The notes under the pieces: generated by a model | Seen by the model: the letters and a program-made list of their open reading frames with translations, nothing else | Told to the model about the DNA's origin: nothing | Database searches by the model: none | Shown: positions 7,525 to 12,696 of the stretch, in pieces | Layout: every line of letters starts with the position of its first letter | Numbering within the stretch: position 1 is the first letter of the stretch | Source of the DNA: JAUVDZ01 sp042568205 | GTDB taxonomy: Bacteria; Patescibacteriota; Gracilibacteria; UBA1369; PNNO01 | Length of the DNA stretch: 25,214 bases | Direction of reading: 5' to 3' | NCBI GenBank assembly: GCA_042568205.1 | Contig: JBHPJE010000013.1 | Location: forward strand, 1-25,214 | Program-made: the position numbers and the translations under genes

Positions 7525-7701
7525 ATGGCTAATAATCGGAGAGGACAAATTCCACAGGATGATGGATTGGCAGGAGTTCTCTTGATCTTCATGGTGGTCA
7601 TGATGGTCGTGGCTTTGACTATTGGCTTCGCAAAAGGCGATTTGAAGTCGCCGAGTTGTGGAGGATATGCGGACTACTATCCTACGAGGTTGGGAAAATG
7701 A
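7525..7701 (+). CDS. small single-pass membrane protein (island operon A, gene 1)
   Basis: The 58-residue product is unlike any family I know. A polar, basic N-terminus (MANNRRGQIPQDDG) leads to one hydrophobic segment at about residues 15-35 (LAGVLLIFMVVMMVVALTIG). A short polar tail with one Cys and a YADYYPTR stretch follows. It looks like an N-in single-pass inner-membrane protein. The start at 7525 is preferred to the in-frame ATG at 7510 because GGGAGGA at 7512-7518 is a strong SD placed 6 nt before it. Such SDs are almost absent from the neighbouring housekeeping genes. The stop overlaps the next start (ATGA). Confidence 0.7.
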   Translation: MANNRRGQIPQDDGLAGVLLIFMVVMMVVALTIGFAKGDLKSPSCGGYADYYPTRLGK

Positions 7702-7793
7702 AGCTTATAACAAAACAAGTGTTGGTAGGGATCGCTCTTTGGGCGCTCGCTGCTGCAATTGTTGCCTGTTTGGCTTTACCCCTGATGAGTTAG
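7698..7793 (+). CDS. 31-residue membrane peptide (island operon A, gene 2)
   Basis: Starts inside the stop codon of the previous gene (ATGA overlap), with GAGG at 7687-7690 as SD. It encodes a basic N-terminus (MKLITKQ) and then a single hydrophobic helix, VLVGIALWALAAAIVACLAL, ending PLMS. This is one membrane span and almost nothing else. No function can be assigned. Comparable tiny proteins are known as accessory subunits of membrane complexes and as membrane toxins. The coupling, the SD and the matching style of the adjacent genes make it likely to be real. Confidence 0.6.
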   Translation: MKLITKQVLVGIALWALAAAIVACLALPLMS

Positions 7794-7803
7794 GGCAAAA
7801 TGG

Positions 7804-7902
7804 ATGCTTATATTAATTATTATTATGAGTGTGTTTGCCCTCATCATATTGGTAGCAGCCGTGCTGTTATTGTACAGCGCATGGAAGGATGGAAAGAAAT
7901 GA
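7804..7902 (+). CDS. 32-residue membrane peptide (island operon A, gene 3)
   Basis: Begins at the ATG at 7804, 8 nt after the AGGG at 7792-7795. It encodes an almost wholly hydrophobic helix (MLILIIIMSVFALIILVAAV and on) closing with YSAWKDGKK, a positive cytoplasmic-type end. The TGA overlaps the start of the next gene (ATGA). An ATG at 7800 opens a different frame that runs into the next gene and would give a 105-residue protein instead. I prefer this frame because it yields a clean membrane helix and keeps the ATGA coupling used elsewhere in the island. The function is unknown. Confidence 0.55.
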   Translation: MLILIIIMSVFALIILVAAVLLLYSAWKDGKK

Positions 7903-8117
7903 CACTACCACTTGACGACAACTACTCTCTCCTCAAACGAGTCTTCATGGTCACTGGGATCATTGTGATTTTCGTGATTTGTGGCATTTGCTGCAAAGAC
8001 TCTGCTCTGGAGAACCCCTTCGAGGTCGGATCCCCCCTCCTGTATCTTGGTCTCATCGTCGGAATGCTCCTTGCTATGGTGATTGTTTTTGAAATCGCAT
8101 ACAGGAGAAAACAATGA
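7899..8117 (+). CDS. two-span small membrane protein (island operon A, gene 4)
   Basis: The 72-residue protein starts in the stop codon of the preceding peptide, with AAGGA at 7885-7889 as a modest SD. It has two hydrophobic helices (about residues 16-32, rich in Val/Ile with three Cys, and about 47-66) joined by a short acidic loop (KDSALENPFEVGS). It ends in a basic RRKQ. This suggests a hairpin with both ends in the cytoplasm. I do not recognise a family. The in-frame ATG at 7800 would add 33 residues rich in Tyr, Cys and His, but that start would disregard the overlapping peptide frame. Confidence 0.65.
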   Translation: MTLPLDDNYSLLKRVFMVTGIIVIFVICGICCKDSALENPFEVGSPLLYLGLIVGMLLAMVIVFEIAYRRKQ

Positions 8118-8128
8118 TTCCCTACCAA

Positions 8129-8158
8129 ATTCGGCTACCAACACCCCGCCAGCCGAAT
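8129..8158. repeat. 8-bp inverted repeat after operon A
   Basis: ATTCGGCT (8129-8136) and AGCCGAAT (8151-8158) form a perfect 8-bp stem with a 14-nt loop, 11 nt after the last gene of operon A. There is no T-tract, so it is a structure that could block 3' exonucleases or bind a protein rather than a standard terminator. Confidence 0.5.
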
Positions 8159-8195
8159 CCCCAAATACGTAAAGTTCATTTTGTAATGAGCTTGT

Positions 8196-8224
8196 TTGAT
8201 ATATCTTGTAATTTATGGTTTAAT
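8196..8224 (+). promoter_or_regulatory. promoter of the kinase gene
   Basis: TTGATA (8196-8201), a 17-nt spacer and TTTAAT (8219-8224), with TGG immediately before the -10. It matches the operon A promoter in spacing and in the GGTTTAAT block. The predicted start near 8231 gives a structured leader of about 140 nt. Confidence 0.55.
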
Positions 8225-8279
8225 TTAACCTCTTTTGAGGATACAAACTGAAGAGGCTATTTTATAGCTCTATTCAGAT

Positions 8280-8301
8280 GTTCCTTGAAAACCAGGCCGA
8301 C
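8280..8301 (+). repeat. leader element B, diverged copy of elements A and C
   Basis: The core GTTCCTTGAAAACCAGGC corresponds to the CCTTTGAAAAT...GGCTGGC core of the other two leaders. It is even closer to a BoxA-type TTCTTTGAAAA sequence. It lies 70 nt before the kinase start. Confidence 0.45.
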
Positions 8302-8311
8302 GAGAACAAAA

Positions 8312-8328
8312 CGCACCCAAGAGGTGCG
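8312..8328 (+). other. leader hairpin before the kinase gene
   Basis: CGCACC and GGTGCG form a perfect GC-rich 6-bp stem with a CAAGA loop. No T-tract follows. Upstream, 8250-8271 can form a second hairpin (AGAGGCTA with TAGCTCT, one bulge). The leader is therefore well structured, with the SD (GAGG, 8361-8364) left single-stranded. Confidence 0.5.
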
Positions 8329-8370
8329 AAGGTATAAAAAACAGAAATTTCAACGAAAACGAGGTAAGAA

Positions 8371-10083
8371 ATGTCACACGACCAGACAATCATCGGACTT
8401 ATGGGTCCTGAGATCAAAATCTCGGACCATGATTCAAGAAAGGGACAGGTGTTCGGGAAAGTCACCCTCGAGGGATTGATTGCACGAGGTGGGATGGCTG
8501 ACATTTATCGAGGTCGCCATTCGGATCTAGATCGACTAGTTGCTGTCAAAATCCCTAAACAAAGAGAGGAAGATTCGGTAGTAATTGCCCGTATGAGGGC
8601 TGAGGCAAAGTCTCAGTTCGATTTGAAGAGGATTTGCGGCAAAGGCATCCTTTCAATTCTTGACGTGGGAGAGACCCCTGAACCTCATATTATCATGGAG
8701 TACGTTGATAACAGCATTACTTTAGATCAGCTCATACTGGATAATCCAAACGGGCTATTTGATCCGAAGTACCTTCTGCAGGTACTAGAGATCATGCGAG
8801 AGTCCTTCACCGTGGTTTGGAAAGCTCATGAAAAGGGCATCATCCACAGAGACATCAAACCTGCAAACATCCTGGTTGTCATCGATAAGTCAGTTGTAGA
8901 GGAGGTCTACGCCATCGATTGGGGCCTGGTAAAGAAACCTGGTCAGAATTTACAACTGACCAGTATTGTTTCCAACATTGGGAGTCCATTTTTTATGGCC
9001 CCTGAACAAGGGGCTAAGAATAAGTTGGTGGGCCCAAAAGCGGATGTGTTCGCTGCTGCTGCGACTCTGTTTGCAGCAGTGATGGGAGAGCTCCTTTTCA
9101 AACCAAAAGATCCCGATACGAAGATTGAGGATCTTTCTGAATTTGAAATGGTGTGGTTATTTAAGGAGTTCTGGGATGATAAATACATCCAGGAGCGCAT
9201 CAAGGTCTGCCCAGCATGGCTTCAGCCTATTCTGGCACCTGCGCTTAAAATCGATATTGACGAGCGCTGCACCATGGCTGAATTCATCGAGCTGATCGAA
9301 GGCGGTATCAATGTATTGAAGCGCAAGATGGAAAAAAGCTGCAATGCAACCGTCGAAACTCCTGTGCTCACCAAAGAAGCTCTTCGCGAAATTACAGGAG
9401 AAAAGAAGAAGCGCTCCTTTGGCTCCAAGGCCACCTGGCTGCTCTGTGGCATTCTTGCCGCGATCAGCGGAGCTGTCGCGCTCTTCATCGCCTTTGGCGG
9501 TTCGAACGAGCCCGAGCACAAGAACATGGGCACCAAACCTAAGGATGTTGGGATTCGTAAATCCACTATGCGTGTTGAGGTACAAGAACCTACACGCAAA
9601 CGTCTTCGAGTCAGACCCAAGCCTAGCAGACACTGGCCCAAACTAGGGCCTCCGCGCAAAGGGCATCTGATGCCTTCTAATGAGTACATCGAAAAGCTCT
9701 TCAAGCTCGAGTCGGAGTTGTGTCTCAAGAGCGGTTATCGTCGCGACACATACGACAAGTCGCCGACGAATCATCTGGGCTGTATGCGCAAGCGGATTCG
9801 CAAGCTCTACTACTCCAAGCATTATGCTGCTGCTATCCTGCTCCTTGACCAAACTATCCCCAACTTCTGCTTCTACATCTCCATGCAGTACGACACAAAC
9901 ATGCGGGACGAGTGCGAACGCGCTAAGCAAGACAAAAAGCACTATTTCAAGCCCGTATCTGGTATCCAGATGTCGATTTACGACAAGCGACTCACCAGGC
10001 GGATTCCTATCCGCAATCGCATTCGTCGTGAGCGCAAAGCCTGGTATATCCAGAAGTACTACAAGAAGAAGCCCAAGAAGTGA
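8371..10083 (+). CDS. transmembrane Ser/Thr protein kinase with basic extracytoplasmic domain
   Basis: The 570-residue protein is a Hanks-type kinase. It has a glycine loop IARGGMADIYRG (37-48), ATP lysine K60 in VAVKIPK, helix-C glutamate about E78, catalytic HRDIKPAN (D161, N166), metal-binding DWG (183-185, in place of DFG) and APE (210-212). All residues needed for activity are present. One transmembrane helix follows at about 355-376. The remaining 190 residues would lie outside the membrane, match no PASTA or other repeat I know, and are strikingly rich in Arg and Lys with several Cys. The start has an SD (GAGG, 6 nt upstream). Codon use is more C-ending than in the flanking genes. No partner phosphatase is in the window. 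It stands between two operons of tiny membrane proteins, which are candidate partners or substrates. Confidence 0.88.
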   Translation: MSHDQTIIGLMGPEIKISDHDSRKGQVFGKVTLEGLIARGGMADIYRGRHSDLDRLVAVKIPKQREEDSVVIARMRAEAKSQFDLKRICGKGILSILDVGETPEPHIIMEYVDNSITLDQLILDNPNGLFDPKYLLQVLEIMRESFTVVWKAHEKGIIHRDIKPANILVVIDKSVVEEVYAIDWGLVKKPGQNLQLTSIVSNIGSPFFMAPEQGAKNKLVGPKADVFAAAATLFAAVMGELLFKPKDPDTKIEDLSEFEMVWLFKEFWDDKYIQERIKVCPAWLQPILAPALKIDIDERCTMAEFIELIEGGINVLKRKMEKSCNATVETPVLTKEALREITGEKKKRSFGSKATWLLCGILAAISGAVALFIAFGGSNEPEHKNMGTKPKDVGIRKSTMRVEVQEPTRKRLRVRPKPSRHWPKLGPPRKGHLMPSNEYIEKLFKLESELCLKSGYRRDTYDKSPTNHLGCMRKRIRKLYYSKHYAAAILLLDQTIPNFCFYISMQYDTNMRDECERAKQDKKHYFKPVSGIQMSIYDKRLTRRIPIRNRIRRERKAWYIQKYYKKKPKK

Positions 10084-10103
10084 TCTACCTTCGCTCCCTC
10101 CCT

Positions 10104-10131
10104 GGTCGCGCGAACTCTCGTCGGCCTTTTT
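10104..10131 (+). terminator. rho-independent terminator of the kinase gene
   Basis: GGTCG-C-GCGA (10104-10113) pairs with TCGTCGGCC (10118-10126) with one bulged C and an ACTC loop, followed by five T residues (10127-10131). It lies 20 nt after the kinase stop. Confidence 0.65.
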
Positions 10132-10146
10132 CCCCAATAAAAATAC

Positions 10147-10184
10147 TTGCTATTTGAAATATATCCATTAAAATGCGGTCTAAA
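10147..10184 (+). promoter_or_regulatory. probable promoter of island operon B
   Basis: Two readings are possible. TTGCTA (10147-10152), 16 nt, TAAAAT (10169-10174) is one. TTGAAA (10154-10159), 19 nt, TCTAAA (10179-10184) is the other; it aligns with the GGTTTAA block of the other two island promoters (here GCGGTCTAAA). Confidence 0.4.
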
Positions 10185-10218
10185 GGAAATTTGCAAACAA
10201 ACCTTTTAACCAAGAGTT

Positions 10219-10248
10219 TTTTGCCGGTCCTTTGAAAATTGGGCTGGC
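10219..10248 (+). repeat. leader element C (hairpin with TTTGAAAAT loop)
   Basis: Differs from 7474-7503 at only three of 30 positions: one in the stem bulge and two at the 3' edge of the loop. The pairing GCCGG-T-CC with GGCTGGC is kept. It sits 25 nt before the first gene of operon B, as element A does for operon A. Confidence 0.6.
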
Positions 10249-10273
10249 TAAGAAAGGAACAAGGTGAAAGAAG

Positions 10274-10456
10274 ATGATGTTTCCGTCCGAAAGTTCACAC
10301 ATTCAAACAGGTACTCATGCGCATTCGAGAATGCCTCCTTCAACTGGTTCTGGCGAAGTTTCCGCCTGGATGGGGTATACTGGCATCGTGCTGGGCTCAA
10401 CAATTGTTGTTGAGTTTGCGCTTTGGGCTCATTTCTTGAGCATGACAACGATCTAA
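10274..10456 (+). CDS. small C-terminally anchored membrane protein (island operon B, gene 1)
   Basis: The 60-residue product is unknown to me. The first 30 residues are polar and rich in Ser, His, Pro and Thr (SSHIQTGTHAHSRMPPSTGS). The rest is one membrane span (about 31-55, MGYTGIVLGSTIVVEFALWA) ending in HFLSMTTI. AAGG at 10261-10264 is an SD for the ATG at 10274; the next codon is also ATG, so the protein may start one residue later. It occupies the same place after a leader element as the 58-residue gene of operon A, but the sequences are not alike by eye. Confidence 0.65.
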   Translation: MMFPSESSHIQTGTHAHSRMPPSTGSGEVSAWMGYTGIVLGSTIVVEFALWAHFLSMTTI

Positions 10457-10470
10457 TAAAGGAGAAGCCT

Positions 10471-10581
10471 ATGTTCCCTGGTTCGTTTTATGGGAAATCT
10501 ACTGATTTGGGTCCGGGTTTATGGATTCCTATTGGAATCACCTGGGCCTTGGCGATTCTCGCGGTCTTGGCGTGCAGATGA
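10471..10581 (+). CDS. 36-residue membrane peptide (island operon B, gene 2)
   Basis: A near-perfect SD (AAAGGAG, ending at 10464) sits 6 nt before this ATG. The peptide has a short Gly/Pro-rich N-terminus (MFPGSFYGKSTDLGPG) and one hydrophobic helix (LWIPIGITWALAILAVLAC), ending in Arg. The TGA overlaps the next start (ATGA). The strong SD makes it very likely translated. The function is unknown. Confidence 0.62.
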   Translation: MFPGSFYGKSTDLGPGLWIPIGITWALAILAVLACR

Positions 10582-10679
10582 TTTGGAAAATCTTCAAGGC
10601 ATTGGCGCCGTGGATTGCGTTCGCGATCTTCATGGTGTGGTTCATCATGATGATTCTCAATACCAAAGCTACTTCGTAG
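10578..10679 (+). CDS. 33-residue membrane peptide (island operon B, gene 3)
   Basis: Starts within the stop of the preceding peptide (ATGA) and lacks its own SD, so translation probably depends on coupling. The peptide has a basic, aromatic start (MIWKIFKALAP), one hydrophobic helix (WIAFAIFMVWFIMMIL) and a polar NTKATS end. The composition is very rich in Met, Ile, Phe and Trp. No function can be assigned. Confidence 0.6.
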   Translation: MIWKIFKALAPWIAFAIFMVWFIMMILNTKATS

Positions 10680-10698
10680 CAGAAAGGAAGGTGAGCCC

Positions 10699-10827
10699 AT
10701 GAGTGGCGATACTGAAACTGAGACTAAAAGCGATACCATGTCCGCGATTTCCGCGCGAGTGGTAGTGGACGTAGTACAATTAGCGCTTGCTTTGATTGCG
10801 CTGATCGTTTACTACAGGTATCGGTAG
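10699..10827 (+). CDS. 42-residue membrane protein (island operon B, gene 4)
   Basis: Preceded by the purine-rich AAGGAAGGTGAG (10684-10695). The N-terminal 18 residues are acidic and hydroxyl-rich (MSGDTETETKSDTMSAIS), with many Thr and Ser that a Ser/Thr kinase could modify. A single hydrophobic helix (VVVDVVQLALALIALIV) and a basic YYRYR end follow. The charge pattern, acidic N-terminus and basic C-terminus, predicts N-out, C-in. Its stop overlaps the SD of the following short reading frame. Confidence 0.6.
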   Translation: MSGDTETETKSDTMSAISARVVVDVVQLALALIALIVYYRYR

Positions 10828-10875
10828 GAGGTCATTCATGAATACACTTAAATCTTTTTCTAGCCAGCCTCCTAC
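10824..10875 (+). repeat. 8-bp inverted repeat that can hide an SD; possible terminator
   Basis: GTAGGAGG (10824-10831) and CCTCCTAC (10868-10875) are perfect reverse complements 36 nt apart, followed by TTTTA. Pairing would cover the stop of the 42-residue gene and the AGGAGG that serves the 18-codon frame. It may act as a long-loop terminator ending operon B or as a translation switch. Confidence 0.5.
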
Positions 10876-10894
10876 TTTTATGATTAAATGTTAA
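10838..10894 (+). CDS. 18-residue short reading frame between operon B and pyrD
   Basis: A consensus AGGAGG (10826-10831) lies 6 nt before an ATG that opens MNTLKSFSSQPPTFMIKC and stops 18 nt before pyrD. It has no membrane span. It may be a truncated last gene of the island at the junction with pyrD, a leader peptide, or a chance frame. The strong SD is the only positive evidence. Confidence 0.3.
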   Translation: MNTLKSFSSQPPTFMIKC

Positions 10895-10907
10895 GCGAAC
10901 TTAAATT
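10878..10907 (+). promoter_or_regulatory. possible pyrD promoter
   Basis: TTATGA (10878-10883), 18 nt and TAAATT (10902-10907) would start transcription about at the pyrD ATG. It is a weak match in AT-rich DNA, reported because pyrD is cut off from pyrB/pyrC by the island and needs a source of transcription. Confidence 0.28.
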
Positions 10908-10912
10908 AACAA

Positions 10913-11833
10913 ATGGCAAATCTAAAAGTAAAATATCTAGGCACTGAATATGAGAACCCAACTGTTCTTGCGTCAGGCGTTTTAGGTGTAACTGCAGCCA
11001 CTTGGAAGAGTGTGGTTAATAGCGGCGCAGGTGGGATTACAACTAAATCTATCTGGCTGAATGAACATAAAGGTCATCCGAATCCTACAATAATAACGAC
11101 TGAACATTGGATGATGAATGCAGTTGGATTACCTGATGCTGGACTTGAAAAAGCAAAAGAAGAAATCGCAGCATACAGCGCAAATAAGCCTGCTCCATTA
11201 ATCGCTAGTATAGTTGCAGGTAAGAAAGATGAATTTTCAAAGATCGCTGAAGAAGTCGATAAATTAGATGTAGATGTTTTAGAGGTAAATATTTCTTGTC
11301 CGAATGTTGAAGATGAACTTGGATTACCATTTGCTTGTGTTGCAATGGATGCGAAAAGTGTGACAGAAGAAGTGAAGAAAGTAGCAAAGAACAAACCAGT
11401 GATAATTAAGCTAAGTCCAAATGTAACAAATATCGTAGAAATCGCTAATGCATGCGCAGAAGCAGGCGCTGACGGATTTTGTTTAATCAACACTTTAGGA
11501 CCAGGCCTCGCAATAAATCTCGAAACAAGAATGCCAATTTTAGCGAACAAAGTTGGTGGAATTTCAGGGCCAGCAATTAAACCTCTGGCAATTAAAAAAG
11601 TAAGCGATGTTTATCAGGCTACTAAGCTCCCAATCATCGGAACTGGAGGAGTTACAACTGGTGCAGATGCTTTAGAAATGATGATGGCAGGTGCAACTCT
11701 TGTTGGAATCGGAACTGCAGTTTTTTATAGAGGTGCAGATGTGTTTAGAAAAGTAACTAAAGAAATGTCTGACTGGTGCGACAAAGAAGGCGTTGCAAAC
11801 GCCTTCGAATTAATAGGAACAGCAAAAGTATGA
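10913..11833 (+). CDS. pyrD: dihydroorotate dehydrogenase, class 1B catalytic subunit
   Basis: Oxidises dihydroorotate to orotate using FMN. In class 1B enzymes electrons pass through PyrK to NAD+. The 306-residue barrel has the N-terminal PTVLASGVLG, the substrate loop NAVGLPDAGL, and the active-site EVNISCPNVE with the class 1 Cys base. KLSPNVTNI, LINTLGPGLAINLETR, ILANKVGGISGPAI and the FMN phosphate loops IIGTGGVTTGADALEM and VGIGTAV follow. The immediately overlapping pyrK confirms class 1B. The start at 10913 has no SD and an AT-rich lead. The stop TGA overlaps the pyrK start. It lies 85 nt after the last clear island gene. Confidence 0.95.
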   Translation: MANLKVKYLGTEYENPTVLASGVLGVTAATWKSVVNSGAGGITTKSIWLNEHKGHPNPTIITTEHWMMNAVGLPDAGLEKAKEEIAAYSANKPAPLIASIVAGKKDEFSKIAEEVDKLDVDVLEVNISCPNVEDELGLPFACVAMDAKSVTEEVKKVAKNKPVIIKLSPNVTNIVEIANACAEAGADGFCLINTLGPGLAINLETRMPILANKVGGISGPAIKPLAIKKVSDVYQATKLPIIGTGGVTTGADALEMMMAGATLVGIGTAVFYRGADVFRKVTKEMSDWCDKEGVANAFELIGTAKV

Positions 11834-12696
11834 ACAAAGAACAATTACCAATAGTGGTGCCAATCGCGAAAATTGAAGACGAGAATGATATCGTTAAGAA
11901 TTTTTATTTTGATATATCAATCAATGCAAAACCTGGTCAGTTTGTGATGTTGTGGATGCCAGGGATCGATGAAAAACCAATCTCGGTTGCTCTTGATGAC
12001 GGGAAGCAATTAGTTTTAACTATTTGCTCGAGAGGTCGGACTACCCAAGAAATGGCAAAGATGAAAGTTGGAGATAAGCTTGGAATTAGAGGTCCTTTTG
12101 GAACTCACTTTTTGACGGCCGAAGGTGAAACTTTGGCTTTAGTTGGAGGAGGATACGGTGCGGCTCCTTTGTATTTCGTGGCTTATGAAGCAGCAAAACA
12201 AGGATGCAAAATTGAATTTATTGAAGGAGCACGAAGCGAAAAACATCTTGTTTACATGGATAAATTAAAAGCTTTAGAAAATACGAATATACATATTTCA
12301 ACTGACGATGGTTCGGTTGGACATAAAGGATATAACACAGAAGTTTTGAAGAAAGTTTTAGAGGATGTGAAAGTCGACAAAATCATGACATGCGGGCCAG
12401 AAATCATGATGCAAAAAGTCGGTGAAATTGGTGAAGAGGCAGGCGTTAACACGTTTGTTTCAATCGAAAGATACATGAAATGTGGATTCGGAGTTTGTGG
12501 ACAGTGTGTAGTTGATCCGTTAGGAATTCGAACATGTGTATCAGGCCCAGTAATGAACTATAAAGTCGCAAAAATGTTTGATGACTTTGGAAAATATCAT
12601 CGCGATAGCGTTGGAAAAAAAGAATATTTTATAACCCCAGAAAAAGATGGTTGCAAACCAGGTTGCGGAGATTCTGCTGAAAGCGAATGCCGTTAA
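11830..12696 (+). CDS. pyrK: dihydroorotate dehydrogenase electron transfer subunit
   Basis: Carries electrons from PyrD to NAD+ through FAD and a 2Fe-2S cluster. The 288-residue protein has the ferredoxin-reductase flavin domain (ISVALDDG, then LGIRGPFGTHF at about 84-94), the NAD-binding GGGYGAAPL (106-114) and MTCGPEIMM. The cluster ligands are C218, C223, C226 and C236 (KCGFGVCGQC...TC). After the normal end there is a short extra tail with three more Cys (C275, C279, C287), encoded in the 50 nt that overlap pyrE. The ATG at 11830 overlaps the pyrD stop (ATGA) and gives the family N-terminus. A longer in-frame opening upstream lies inside pyrD and is not used. Confidence 0.93.
   Translation: MNKEQLPIVVPIAKIEDENDIVKNFYFDISINAKPGQFVMLWMPGIDEKPISVALDDGKQLVLTICSRGRTTQEMAKMKVGDKLGIRGPFGTHFLTAEGETLALVGGGYGAAPLYFVAYEAAKQGCKIEFIEGARSEKHLVYMDKLKALENTNIHISTDDGSVGHKGYNTEVLKKVLEDVKVDKIMTCGPEIMMQKVGEIGEEAGVNTFVSIERYMKCGFGVCGQCVVDPLGIRTCVSGPVMNYKVAKMFDDFGKYHRDSVGKKEYFITPEKDGCKPGCGDSAESECR

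Noticed and set aside
7698..7902. The 31- to 36-residue membrane peptides as filamentous-phage minor coat proteins
   Set aside because: The sizes fit M13 pVII and pIX, but there is no Zot/pI-like ATPase, no replication protein, no adsorption protein, and a kinase does not belong there.
9157..10171. Long open frames opposite or out of frame with the kinase C-terminal half
   Set aside because: Their length follows from the higher G+C and C-ending codons of the kinase gene. They lack SDs and plausible protein sequence.
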